Source of the DNA: Sclerotiophoma versabilis
Taxonomy: Eukaryota > Ascomycota > Dothideomycetes > Pleosporales > Didymellaceae
Assembly: GCA_012274445.1 (NCBI GenBank)
Contig: JAAROD010000033.1
Span: 434,001 to 498,000 of the forward strand
Length of the DNA: 64,000 bases
Direction of reading: 5' to 3'
How positions within the stretch are numbered: position 1 is the first letter of the stretch; every line of letters begins with the position of its first letter. A program made the position numbers and the translations under genes. Positions 9,041 to 19,488 of the stretch are shown one piece after another. The notes under the pieces are model-generated. The model did not search any database. It worked only from the letters and a program-made list of their open reading frames with translations, and was not told the DNA's origin.

Positions 9041-11396
9041 CTACAACTCCTTCTTCCTCTCAGGACTAGCCTCAACCCCGGCCCTTTCAATCAGCGTCTT
9101 GCCTACACTTGCAGACTCCCTCCATCCGCGCTGGCGACTCCAGAAGCGAGTCTCGGGCGTGGTCTCCTGAAGGCTTGACTGCCTTGCGTCCTCCTCGAGA
9201 CTCTTCCTGGTGATCTCCTCGCCACCATCAGTCAGAGTGGGGAACTTCTGCAACTGGCTCAGGTTCTCTTCGAAAAACTGCTTCCTGATCAGGAAACGTT
9301 CGCGACGCTCCTTCTGCTGGCCTGGGGAATCCATCTTGGACACGGCGATGCGGACAGCTGTGCGAATGAGGATGAAGATATGTTCAGCGAAAAAGACAGT
9401 GAGGAGCAGAGCCCAAAGTTGGATGTTAGAGGGCTTGCCGTCAGGGCCTTTGCCGTCGCCGTAGAACATGTACACAAGAGCGGAGGTGGTCAAGCTACCC
9501 AACCAGGTCAGGAAGCTGAGGGAGTCGAGCCACGGACCGATGGTGTCTGCACGCCAGGGAATGGGACGTTGCATCTCCACACAGATCTTCATAGCATCGG
9601 CGCGAAGCTCAATCCAATCGTTGACAAGGAAAGATACGGCGGTAAGAGGCCAGACGACAGAGAAGAGAGACAGGTAGCCAAATTGGACAACCATCTCGCG
9701 GAGATCGGCGGTAACATCGTAGACGTCGAGTTCAGCTTCCTTGCGAACCCGTTCCAAGAAAGCCGCATCCTCAGGCGGGTCGTTTGCAGCAGTCTCAGGA
9801 GCAGCACCGCCGTTCTTCGCAGCGCGTTCAGACTGCAATTCTTTGTACTTGGCGAAACCACGGCGCTTCAGATACGGGACAATGAGCTCCATGCCAAGGT
9901 TGACGACTTGTGCAGTGACAGTGAAGTAGATGACTTGCTTGCGGAGACGATCAGGATTGATCGACCAGCTCGAGGCAACAGTGGTTGTGTGAAGATGCAG
10001 CTGCTTCTCGTTCTCAGCAAACGGTCGGACGGCTACGTTGAAGACATCTAGGTAAGGTACAATGACAGTACCGAAGGGAACGTATACGAAAGCGGTCAAG
10101 AAGATACCAAGGTACGACATAATGAAGTTCAAGACGAAGATCTTCTGGGTTAGAGCATATTCAAATGCGCTTGCAGTTTCGTAGTTCTCAAACTCGGTAA
10201 GTTGTGTAGCAAACCGGGTCAGAATGGTGTTGAGGATAGGGTTGACCGTAGTGAGGATACCGGTAGGAATGAAGACGAGGACACTCTTGAGTGGTCCATT
10301 GTACACTTCCGAGATGAACACCTCAATACCAAAGCAGGTCGCAATGACGGTTCCAAGCATCAGCGTGGCTGCAACGGCGAAGGGAATTTGAAGCAGCTGC
10401 CTCTGGAACCGCTTCTGTGCAGGGAAAAACCCAACCTGCTCGCCAGTGACGGGATCGGTAACGGTCTTCTCATGCTGGAAGTTCCTCCTCTTCGTATCAA
10501 TCCTCGAAACGTTCTTAACTCCCCAGCGAACACTGAGATCGCCTTCCTGGTGTTTCCAGTATTCGGTGAAGACTATGCACCAGAGTGCACTGAACAGGCC
10601 GTAGATGGGGGAGAAGTGGCCAAAGAAGAGCCATGAGAAGGTGCCAAAACCTGCTGCAGGAATCAGGAAGGTGAAGTAGGACTGTGTGAAGGCAAAGTAG
10701 AAAGCAATCTACCATGGTCAGCTTGGGCAGCCAAAAGACTCTGTTTGGATACACACCTTCTCGCCTAGACGGTTCCTGATATCATCGAGATCTTCCGTGG
10801 TGAGGAAGTATGACGACGTCCACTTCTTGATCCAGTCCTTGTTGTATGCATGATCGTGCAGGGCAAAGATGGATTCAACGTTCTCCCACTCTCCTTCTTT
10901 GGGTGTTATACCAGCTCCACCTTCGTGTGTGGGATTGGTGATAAGCTGATATATGATTCTCAGGCGTTCGGCTTCGTAGAGGGGCTCAGCTTCGAGTGCT
11001 GCACGTGTCTCTTTATCGGGGGCAGCAGAGCGGACGCCATACATCCAGTCTCGCACTCTGAATTGAGATTAGCGTTTGTGCTCAACACAAGGTATACATG
11101 TTTTTATATTTACCTCGACCTGTATACTTCACCGAACAAGTGCTCGTCGGAAGCTACCCTCACAAAGAGCAGCAGCGAGTGGTTGTCTCCGTTGCGGGCT
11201 TCAGTCTGCAGACCCACATTTGCGAGGGCATGACACAGCTTCTCGAACTGAGCAGCCGCTTTAGCCTTGTCTATGTCGTAGTCAGCTTCATGTTGCCTTT
11301 TAGTGTGTTCACATGCCGCGTACCCGTCTTTGCGAAGCGATAGCTAATCACATAGTCGACGTCCAGGTTTGACTGGAGCGCCTTTGGTTTCGTCAT
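9041..11396 (-). CDS. Anoctamin/TMEM16 family membrane protein
   Basis: Four exons: 11396-11324, 11270-11114, 11057-10757 and 10708-9041 (introns 53, 56 and 48 nt); 732 residues, matching fungal TMEM16 proteins. The cytosolic N-terminal ferredoxin-like domain reads LDVDYVISYRF ... SLLLFVRVASDEHLFGEVY ... VRDWMYGV. It is followed by a long multi-pass region beginning IAFYFAFTQSYFTFLIP, with acidic residues in NDWIELRADA, IGPWLDSL and FFAEHIF, where the Ca2+ sites of the family lie. Known fungal members are Ca2+-activated phospholipid scramblases, and yeast Ist2 is an ER-plasma membrane tether. The C-terminal tail (about 90 residues) is charged and lacks the very long basic tether of Ist2. The start was chosen as the first ATG before the conserved VDYVISY segment; the upstream sequence is open for a further 45 codons, so the N-terminus is less certain. 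Confidence 0.9.
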
Positions 11397-12005
11397 TGCG
11401 CAGGGTTGACTCGAGTCGAGCAGGACGAATTTGAGGTCGTAGATCTTCCAGGAGAGGTCGGTAAAGTAGGGAATCTTGTGAGGTGCGAGCCCCTCCGAAG
11501 TGGAAGACATTCCAAGAAAGTGGTGTACCACGATTGAAAGGGGACAGGGCGAACGTCATAGGCGTCGATCCAAGATCCCTGCAACGCATCCTGCTTCTGA
11601 CATTTCGACATCGCGACCACACTGCACAAACAGGAATTACTTGTAACACAGCCTGGCGAGCAGACGAAGACTTGGACTGATGATGGCACTTTCTGAGAGA
11701 TTTGCTACCATCGTCATTGCCTGCTCCGTAAGCACCTGCAGCTTTGGATGAGCTTCGACGTTGCTCTCAAGCACTGTAGCTACCATAAGATTGAGTACGG
11801 TGATTTACAGAGCCCAGAGGGTCGGACGACTTTATGAACTTACATGGCACCGATAGCTTGAGCTTGATCGTCGAGGATTGCGATATCACATGTAAACAAA
11901 CGTGGACGCGAGTCATGCGTCTTCATCAGATAGCTGTCTTCTGACCGTGCACTTCGCGACTTCCGCAGCTCGAACTCCAAAAAGTGACGGATATGCCTAA
12001 CCCAA
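11397..12005. other. Divergent promoter region with a doubtful small gene
   Basis: Lies between the starts of the anoctamin and GatA genes. On the minus strand at about 11637-11990 two open stretches flank a GTAAGT...TAG intron-like segment (see findings); I could not make a convincing joined frame. Otherwise nothing recognisable. Confidence 0.45.
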
Positions 12006-13610
12006 ATGTCACTCCTTAAGCATGCGAAGCAATACCTAGCCAACCAGTCGAAGTACGCGCACCTCAATGCATTCGTATCGCTAGCCGATTCCACCAAACT
12101 GCTCTCTCGAGCCGAGGCCTCCTCCAGCGACGATGCGAAGTGCGGATCTCACAACGTCAGGGACAAGCCGATTGCAATCAAGGACAACATCTGCACCAAG
12201 GATCTAAAAACCACGGCATCTTCGGGAATACTAAAGGACTTCACGAGCCCGTACGATGCGACTGTGGTAAAGCTCCTGCAGGACGCAGGCGCGGTGGTCG
12301 CTGGGAAGACCAACATGGATGAGTTCGGTATGGGCTCGCACTCTACACACTCACATGCTGGACCTGTGAAGATGCAGAGACGTACCGCCGAGGAAGAGAA
12401 GAGTGCTGGAGGTAGTTCAGGAGGAAGTGCGCTTGCAGTTGCTAGCGGACAGTGCTGGGCAGCTCTGGGAACAGACACTGGCGGCTCCGTGAGACTACCG
12501 GCTGCGTACACAGGTGTTGTGGGATTCAAGCCAAGCTATGGGCTACTTTCGAGATGGGGCGTCATTGCGTACGCAAATTCCCTTGATACCGTCGGTATCT
12601 TGGGTAAGAGCGTTGGTGATGTCAACGCCGTGTTCAGTAAGCTGTCAAAGGTCCCCAGCTTTAGTCTATATCTAACGTCGAGCACAGATGAGTTGAACTC
12701 CTATGATTCCCAAGATCCCACGTCGCTCCCTCCTTCGACTCGTGCTCGGCTTGGCAAAGACACCGCGAAGTCGTTCCGCTCGTTACGAATCGGCATCCCG
12801 CTAGACTACAATATTACTACACTACAGGCAGCTGTCCGCCAGGCATGGGTGCGCACACTGAGGTCTTTGTGGGACCAAGGACACAGCCTCCACCCTGTAC
12901 GCTTACCAGCAACGCAGCATGCATTGTCAGCATACTACATTCTTGCACCAGCAGAGGCTTCGAGTAACTTGGCCAAGTACGATGGCGTTCGTTACGGGAG
13001 CCGAGCAGAAGGTATCGATGGGACACCCGATAGCGTACTGTTTGCCAAGACAAGAGGGCAAGGTTTTAGATCGGAGGTACAGCGACGTATCCTTCTGGGT
13101 GCTTTCACACTTAGTGCGCAGGCCATCGACAATTATTTTATCCAAGCACAGAAAGTGCGCAGGCTGGTCCAACAAGATTTCAACAGAGTATTTTCCACAC
13201 AGAACCCTCTAGTCAACGAGACAAGCGAATCAGTCGATAAAGCAAGTAAAGTGGATGTCATCGTCTGTCCTACAGCTCCTACGCTTGCACCATCATTAGC
13301 GAGTGTCAAGGATCAAGACCCCATCTCGGCCTACATGAACGATGTCTTTACGGTACCGGCCAGTCTTGCTGGCCTGCCAGCTATCAGCATCCCAATCCCA
13401 ATGGCACCAGAAGACGAGGCTTTAAAGCACCCGGACAACGCTTTCGAGGAGAGTGTTGGTATTCAAGTCATTGGCCAATATGGCGATGACAACATCGTTC
13501 TTAGGGTGGCAGATACCGTTGCAAAGGTTGCACCAACCATTCAGGCTCAGTCAGGGCCTACGGTAACCTGGGAAGCCAACACGCCGGAAAACAGCAGATC
13601 TGCGGTTTAA
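12006..13610 (+). CDS. HER2: Glutamyl-tRNA(Gln) amidotransferase subunit A, mitochondrial
   Basis: Single exon, 534 residues, of the amidase-signature family. The Ser-cisSer-Lys triad is visible: the Lys in PIAIKDNICT (about residue 59), the cis-Ser in SAGGSSGGSA and the nucleophilic Ser in GTDTGGSVRLPAA. The following GFKPSYGLLSRWG is typical of GatA rather than of general amidases. GatA releases ammonia from glutamine so that the GatFAB/GatCAB complex can convert Glu-tRNA(Gln) to Gln-tRNA(Gln) in the mitochondrion; the yeast protein is Her2. The N-terminus (MSLLKHAKQYLANQSKYAHL) is short and basic, compatible with a matrix-targeting helix. The gene is divergent from the anoctamin gene. No missing catalytic residue was seen. 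Confidence 0.92.
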   Translation: MSLLKHAKQYLANQSKYAHLNAFVSLADSTKLLSRAEASSSDDAKCGSHNVRDKPIAIKDNICTKDLKTTASSGILKDFTSPYDATVVKLLQDAGAVVAGKTNMDEFGMGSHSTHSHAGPVKMQRRTAEEEKSAGGSSGGSALAVASGQCWAALGTDTGGSVRLPAAYTGVVGFKPSYGLLSRWGVIAYANSLDTVGILGKSVGDVNAVFSKLSKVPSFSLYLTSSTDELNSYDSQDPTSLPPSTRARLGKDTAKSFRSLRIGIPLDYNITTLQAAVRQAWVRTLRSLWDQGHSLHPVRLPATQHALSAYYILAPAEASSNLAKYDGVRYGSRAEGIDGTPDSVLFAKTRGQGFRSEVQRRILLGAFTLSAQAIDNYFIQAQKVRRLVQQDFNRVFSTQNPLVNETSESVDKASKVDVIVCPTAPTLAPSLASVKDQDPISAYMNDVFTVPASLAGLPAISIPIPMAPEDEALKHPDNAFEESVGIQVIGQYGDDNIVLRVADTVAKVAPTIQAQSGPTVTWEANTPENSRSAV

Positions 13611-15257
13611 AATCTTTAACGAACACCAGCGTGACAGGGTAAGAGTAAATCTCCCAAGTATCGAATTGTACAGCAATGTATGATCAGTCAGTATATCAAA
13701 GTCAGAATCAGCAAACTATGTACCTCTCTCCAGATTGACGATTTTCTTTCACCAATGCTGGACGGCAACAACACGAATACGTCCGATGAGCACGTAGAAT
13801 TTTCGATGGCTTCAAGGTTATATTTCGCGTTTGCCGCGATTGACGGGCATGGAGGCCAGTCTGTCACTGTTGGACCTCAAGCCATTGACGTTGCTGGCCA
13901 AGGTCATCTGTCTCGTAAATCGGTCCGCTTGTATGTCACTATTGACGTTTGCTGCGGTCATCACGGCTTCAAAATATGCCAGACACAGCCCGCTCACTTA
14001 TGTAACAGGTACTTGTTCGATGTACATTCGACAGCAGCTCTCGCCTGGGTCACACACCACGTGAGACATTTACAACAAGGTACCCGCGTTACCCTGACTT
14101 TCGAAACCCCCACCCGCACCCACGTGTTCCGTACTAAGGCGCTTCTACAAGGCCTAAATCCTCACTTGGCTTGTTTTGTACTCTTCTCGCTAACCCAGAT
14201 CAAACCACACAGCTAACTGTAGGGACGCGTCTTCATCTCGAGCCAGAGTAAATGCTGGGTGTTTATCGTCAACTACAGACAATTGAGTAGCATGTAACAG
14301 ACGACTTATGGATGTCCACTCTTCGAGAGCACAAGAGCTTCGGCGCCTATTCCCATAATCTCTAAGTGACATGCATGCCCAGTCTAACGCGAGCGGGGTC
14401 ATATATGCAGTCTACGCTCGTCCAAACGTCAACCAGTCGGCAACTGACACTGGACATCTTGATAACAACCTCGAGTAAGCGGACGCTTCATCCCACGCTC
14501 AGGGGAGTCCACACCATACCTAATAAAGTATCCCACCTGCGTGGTAACTGACGGCTCGGTCCAGTACATGTGAGTGATCTGCAAGCCATACTGCATATAC
14601 GTCTCCTGAGGGTGTGAAGGAAGTCCAACAGTTCCCTATCAAACGATCTATGCCCGGACGAGGTTCACCATCATAGGTGCGATTAAGCAGATTTACCGAC
14701 ACGGGCTTGCCTAATATGCAGACCTGACAAACTGGGAAAGGCCGTGGCGGGCCTATCCATGCATCGTCTTCAAATACGCTGTGAATCATCTGGGAATCGT
14801 ATCAGCAGATACAGATTCTCCGGTCTGGCCGTCGGCGTGCTCCATTTAATGTCCAATACGCACGCGTGGTTTGTGCGGTCCTGCATTTCCAACACACACG
14901 TGGGGTCCAAGACGCCTCACTCTACGTTGCGGTCTTTGTGCGGATCGAATCGTATTCCGGCGCGGTTCGAGAAGTGTGGAGTTGGCCATGCTAGTTAGCA
15001 GATAGTTGGACATCGATATGTCACCGGTCCGTCGGCGACCAATCGGCCGCACAAGTCGCGCAGGGTCAGGTGCCGTCAACATGATACCAAATGCTGCATC
15101 GAGGCGTCCAAACATAATCCTTGATGAGTAGCAGATGCTGTATATAAACGCCTGCCCGTGGGCACCTTGATGGGCACAGCTCACCGACTCAACACTTCAT
15201 CAACCAACTACAACAAATCACTTTCCAGCTTTACGCTACCAACCAATTACATTCATC
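13611..15257. other. Long intergenic stretch before the metallothionein
   Basis: About 1.6 kb without a credible protein gene. The longest open frame on the plus strand (13680-14216) has no family features. The right end is the metallothionein promoter, with a TATA box. Confidence 0.5.
15141..15148 (+). promoter_or_regulatory. TATA box of the metallothionein gene
   Basis: TATATAAA lies 110 bp before the metallothionein ATG, a normal distance for a highly inducible fungal promoter with a short 5' UTR. Confidence 0.6.
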
Positions 15258-15584
15258 ATGTCTCCATGGTACGTTCCACCAACCCTTATCTTCATCAATC
15301 TCAAGCCCTGGAGTTTCGAGTTATCGTGTTGAAACCGACGGGACTGGAGCGGGGAACACCTTGATGTCCAGTGTGCATGAAAGGAACGCCAGCTGACCAT
15401 GCCCGAACAGCAACTGCCAGACCTGCTCCTGCAAGGGCGACTGCTCTAGCTGCGGATGCGGATCCTGCACTGTAAGTGTTCACTCCATCTCACTCACTTG
15501 CAACTACAACCTTCACGTTCCAACCTCTTTGTCCACTCTCTACGCTATTACCGTTGATGTGAGACTGACGCAAAACAGCACTAA
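15258..15584 (+). CDS. Copper-type metallothionein, 25 residues
   Basis: Three exons: 15258-15268, 15411-15471 and 15579-15584. The product is 25 residues long, with eight cysteines at positions 4, 6, 9, 11, 15, 18, 20 and 23, in the spacing CxC-xx-CxC-xxx-C-xx-CxC-xx-C. It starts MSPCNC and ends SCTH. There are no aromatic residues. Size, Cys density and CxC pairs are those of the small ascomycete Cu-binding metallothioneins (Neurospora CuMT and Magnaporthe MMT1 are 20-odd residues); it would bind Cu(I) in the cytoplasm. Both donors (GTACGT, GTAAGT) and both CAG acceptors are good, and the second intron has a GACTGAC branch site. The last exon adds only His and the stop. The gene has its own TATA box. 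Copper inducibility is inference; I did not identify a metal-response element. Without splicing of intron 1 the protein would be lost. Confidence 0.85.
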
Positions 15585-15896
15585 GCAACGCATGCCCTGA
15601 AGCCTGATCTCGATCCCAACCACATGTCCTGGAAGATCTGATAAAAACCACTTGGGACGTCAAGAACAACGCATAGGCCTTACTGATATGACGTTTTGGG
15701 GAGGGACAGGGGGATAGCATGATAGCATGAATCAATGAATAAATTTTACAATCTTGCCTTTGTACGGTGTAAGATTCCTCTTTATTGGGCAATATATCAT
15801 GCTGAACGCCAACGGGTATAGTCAACAAAGCCAAGAACAGACCAGATTAGCGACCCAGTGAAATGCGTATGATGTACAATGTGCCCGGAGCAGCCC
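15585..15896. other. Convergent intergenic stretch
   Basis: Presumed 3' UTRs of the metallothionein and the Pex30-like gene. Nothing else seen. Confidence 0.6.
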
Positions 15897-17657
15897 TCAG
15901 ATATCCAAGTGCTGCCTGATATCATCCCCCAGCCGCCATTCATCCTCCCGCGCTGTCCTCTCCAACGGCGTTACAATATCATCCTCATCCCTTTCCCGCC
16001 CCCCATCCGTCCCGCTACTCCCGACAGTGTCCCTCCCCAAACTTCCTGCATTGCTCTTACTTCGATTCTTCTTTTTGAACCAGCCCTTCTTGCTCTGCGT
16101 ACTGGCCGCGTCTACATCATCGCCTCCTTCAGACGTGACGGAGGCCTCGTACTCGCTGGGCACGAGCGTGGGGTCGCGGCTCGATGTTGTAGACGTGTTT
16201 GATGAGAGTTTGGTGAGGTGGTTGGGGTCTGGTGAAGAAGGGTTGAGAGGGTCGGCGCGAGGCGTTGGGACGGGTGTAGTCTCTGTGCTGGGCGTCGATT
16301 CCACGAGTTCCGCGTCCCGGTACCATTTGCGACGCCGTGTGTAACGACCCCAGCCGTCTTGACCTCTGCGGCCGTCGCGCCACTGGAAAAGTGTTAACAA
16401 TCATGTGGAGAAGGTAGGAGAAGGGGAAGGGAATACCTTGTTGTCGTAATATATCCAGCCCATGTCTTCTTTGCTGGCTGATTTCGAGGCTTTGCTGTCT
16501 AGCTCGCCAACCTCAATCTTCCATTCGCTTCCTTGCACCCAGCGCCAGCGTGAGGCGCCACCATCGACTTCAGGAAGCTCGAAGTGTTCCTTATCAGGGA
16601 CGGCGTTCATATGCTCATCTGTCCAGGACGCCCGTTCGTAGGCCAGCATTGAGGACGTCCAACCAATACCAAGCCATCGTCGCTGGTTCTCGTAGATTGA
16701 GAACGTAAAGCGTATTCCTGTAGATTCGGGGCGACGCTTAGCGGCGAGCGAGGCTGCGACTTCCTGCGTGCTCTTCTTTCGTGGTGGGAGAGGTGGTGGT
16801 TGGGCGCCTTTGGTGGGTGCGTCACCAAAATTGAGGCCAGTCACAAAGACACAAATCCGGCGGACTGTACGTGAGCGCCAGAGGAGAGTTCGAGTTACAC
16901 GTGCTGGGCGGGAATGCCAGCTCAGGACTACCGTACCGACTGCCAGGACGACTCGCTTCGTTGTGAGGACATAGAGTGGAGGGAGTGTCAGGGCGATCCA
17001 AAGTGGTAATACGAAAAGGATGCGGATGAACAACACGGTAAGTGCTGGTCGTGTTGTTGCTGATGTTGCAGTACGTTGTGTAGACAGGAAGTCCGTCAAC
17101 CGCAGGAAGGGGTCCAGCAGGATATTGCAGCGTGAGGTGAACAGTTTCAAGTCATCCACGATCTCTTCCAGGCTCTTGTGATGCTTGATGTTGCTGTCTG
17201 ATTCCGCCCGCTTGTGTCCCTTCTGACCCTTCTCCCCCGTCCACCCAGTCGATGACAACGGCGAGTACCTGCGTGCGTACATGCCCAAGATCAGGCTAGT
17301 CACTACTATGATTGGTCCAGCATATCTTGTCACGGTATCGCCGTACATTACCACCGCCCAGAAGCTGGCTACGAGTAGAAAGCTCTCCCATGGGTCTGCA
17401 GTTGCCCATGTCAACAGCCCAGCCAGCTTGTTCAGAGGCAGAAGGAACGGGTGCGAGTACGCAAGTACTCGAGTAATTTGCGGTGGCGTAGCAGCAAGCA
17501 GAGGCGACTTCTGGTGCACGAGTATAGCGGATCGGAGCTTCGTCTGCGGCGTCACTTGCCCTATGTTGGCGGGCGAGAAGGCAGCATAGGTTGGTGGATT
17601 AGGGTCGCCGGATGGCTGCGGCGACGCATCGTTGGTGGATCTCGAAGGGCTGGACAT
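15897..17657 (-). CDS. Pex30/Pex23-like peroxin with dysferlin domain
   Basis: Two exons, 17657-16437 and 16382-15897 (intron 54 nt); 568 residues. After a Ser/Pro-rich N-terminus comes a hydrophobic region (about residues 80-150, including a WESFLLVASFWAVVMYG hairpin-like segment) that resembles the reticulon-like part of the family, and a second hydrophobic pair near 215-260. The C-terminal half carries the split dysferlin domain: FTFSIYENQRRWLGIGW (DysFN), then WRWVQGSEWKIEV and GWIYYDNKWRDGR across the exon junction (DysFC), followed by the basic RRRKWYRDAELVE. Proteins of the Pex23/Pex30-32 group sit in the ER membrane and control peroxisome number and ER-peroxisome contacts. The start is the first ATG (MSSPSRS); the frame continues upstream only with non-ATG codons. 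The acidic, charged tail ends DIRQHLDI. No defect seen. Confidence 0.88.
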
Positions 17658-18373
17658 ATGCTCTAGCCAGGGTATGTCTTTCAAAGTATCAGCATAGTGT
17701 ATGTTGTGTTGTGCTGTGTATCAGGGTGTGTGGTTGGAGGTGTATACCTAGTGCTGCCATGCAGTAATTAGTACATCCAGAACTGCGTCATAGGCAGCTG
17801 CGGTCGGGGTAACAAGGCGCCTTGAGGGGTTTGTGTACACTTCGCAAAGACGTCTGAGTATCACGGGAGTAAACTAGGGAGGTTGTACAGGCGATGTCGG
17901 CGTGCAAAGCTCGCGTGAGGCTTTCAGCATATGATGCGGTCACTGGTAGGTATTCGAGGCTAAGGCCGACGGGCATGTGAAAGGCCTTCCAAGGCTGTTC
18001 GGCACTTGCGGCGCGTTCAAGCAATTTGGATCTGGCGCAACATCTTGTAAAAGGAAACAAGTCACATGGATCTCAGCCGAAGCTCAAGAATAGGCGCGCA
18101 TTACAGGAATCACGTTGGCTAATCATTGCAACCATCAATGTGATGGATCTGTGGACGATGCTTTGCGATCGGAGTTTGATTGGCTGTTGGGAAAAGAGTC
18201 ACGTGAACGAGCGGAAGAGCGCCGAAAGCTTGGAAGGCGATCTGAAATTCTGAGGATCATCCATCCAGTGTTCAGCACGTCCATCACGGCAGGCCAGCTG
18301 TACCGTCTGCTCAGCTCATCCCGCGCACATCCGCTGTCCCTCTGGTGTCTCTCATCTCTGCACTCTCCTCGCA
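17658..18373. other. Divergent promoter region
   Basis: Between the starts of the Pex30-like and Pam16 genes. No gene or repeat recognised. Confidence 0.6.
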
Positions 18374-18836
18374 ATGGTCAGTCTTCCCTATTGTGGTTGT
18401 GACAGCATTCAGCTAAGAACCTCAGGCCCACCGCATAATAACGCAAGTCGTCTTCTCAGGCGCACGTATCATCGGACGCGCCGTCACTGAGTCCTACCGC
18501 CAGGCCGCTGCCTCGCAGAAGTATGCCGCCGCAAATTCTGGAAGTGGCGGTAGCGCCTTCTCCTCCTCCAACATCACCATGGACGAGGCCTGCAAGATCC
18601 TGAATGTCGGGCCTGGCAAAGGGGGCATAATAGAGGAGGAGGCAGTCACTGAGCGATTCAAGCGACTATTCGACCTGAACGATCCGAAGAAAGGCGGTAG
18701 TTTCTACCTGCAGAGCAAGATCTTGAGAGCAAGAGAGCGAATCGAACGAGAGTTGCAGGGACAGCAGCGTATGTCTGAGAGAGAAGCAGAGTTAAGAGAC
18801 GGATTCAAGCCAAAATTCACCAAGGAAGACAAATGA
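18374..18836 (+). CDS. pam16: Pam16/Tim16, mitochondrial import motor subunit
   Basis: Two exons: the ATG alone (18374-18376) and 18426-18836, with a 49-nt intron (GTCAGT donor, CTAAGAAC branch, CAG acceptor); 137 residues. The protein begins MAHRIITQVVFSGARIIGRAVTESYRQA, the conserved N-terminal hydrophobic segment, then a Gly/Ser linker, and a J-like domain with MDEACKILNV and FDLNDPKKGGSFYLQSKI. In place of the HPD of true J proteins it has the DxK-type loop expected for Pam16, which binds Pam18 and restrains its stimulation of mitochondrial Hsp70 at the TIM23 channel. Located at the matrix face of the inner membrane. The start-codon-only first exon means that the true start is easily missed by simple gene callers. 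Confidence 0.93.
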
Positions 18837-19488
18837 GCGAGCGACATGTACGGACAGTGGGAAGCAGGATACCAGGTCTCTGTGATGGCAAGGGAAACAA
18901 GTTAGACGCATATTTGCGAGCGAACAAGAGCTTGGAAATGCATAAGATGGCGTTGGTTTATGGGCATAGCGATTGGACTTTCATCTCAGGGAATGTATTG
19001 TGGGAGCAGTGGCGCCATCCACATGTCTCCTTCGAGGACGTCGGTGAGGAGCGCACGTGTAATCACACGCCTCTCGACTCTCTGAGGCGACAAATGTCCT
19101 TCTTAATCTGTGTGAAATACTGTAACATTAGATGCTATGAGCAGTGTATGATTCTTCAAGCAATGTCGCTGTAGAAATCTTGTATATTTGAACGAATTAC
19201 AAATCCAGAAAAACAAGCCAGATTAGTCAATACCTGCCTGGCAGCAGAATGGTCACCTTTACGCAAGAGCTGCATAGCAGTATCTCCACCGCTCCTCGCC
19301 AGCAGTAAATGCTGTGGAGTGCACAGCGCCTTCACCGGGTCTTAGCGGGCCCCACTGGTCAAGTCCAAACATTTTGCGCGCGGTCCTTTCTTCGCCTGCA
19401 CGTCACCACCATCAACCACGAAAACTTCTACACACGCCCGCAATAACGACTTGACGCGTCGCGTTGCAATCGCAAACAGCATATTACA
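18837..19488. other. Intergenic stretch
   Basis: Presumed pam16 3' UTR and promoter of the Trf4-like gene. The open frame at 18833-19174 shows no coding features. Confidence 0.55.

Noticed and set aside
13680..14216. 178-codon plus-strand frame after GatA
   Set aside because: Composition is unlike the neighbouring genes, no motif or signal peptide is seen, and codon use does not look coding.
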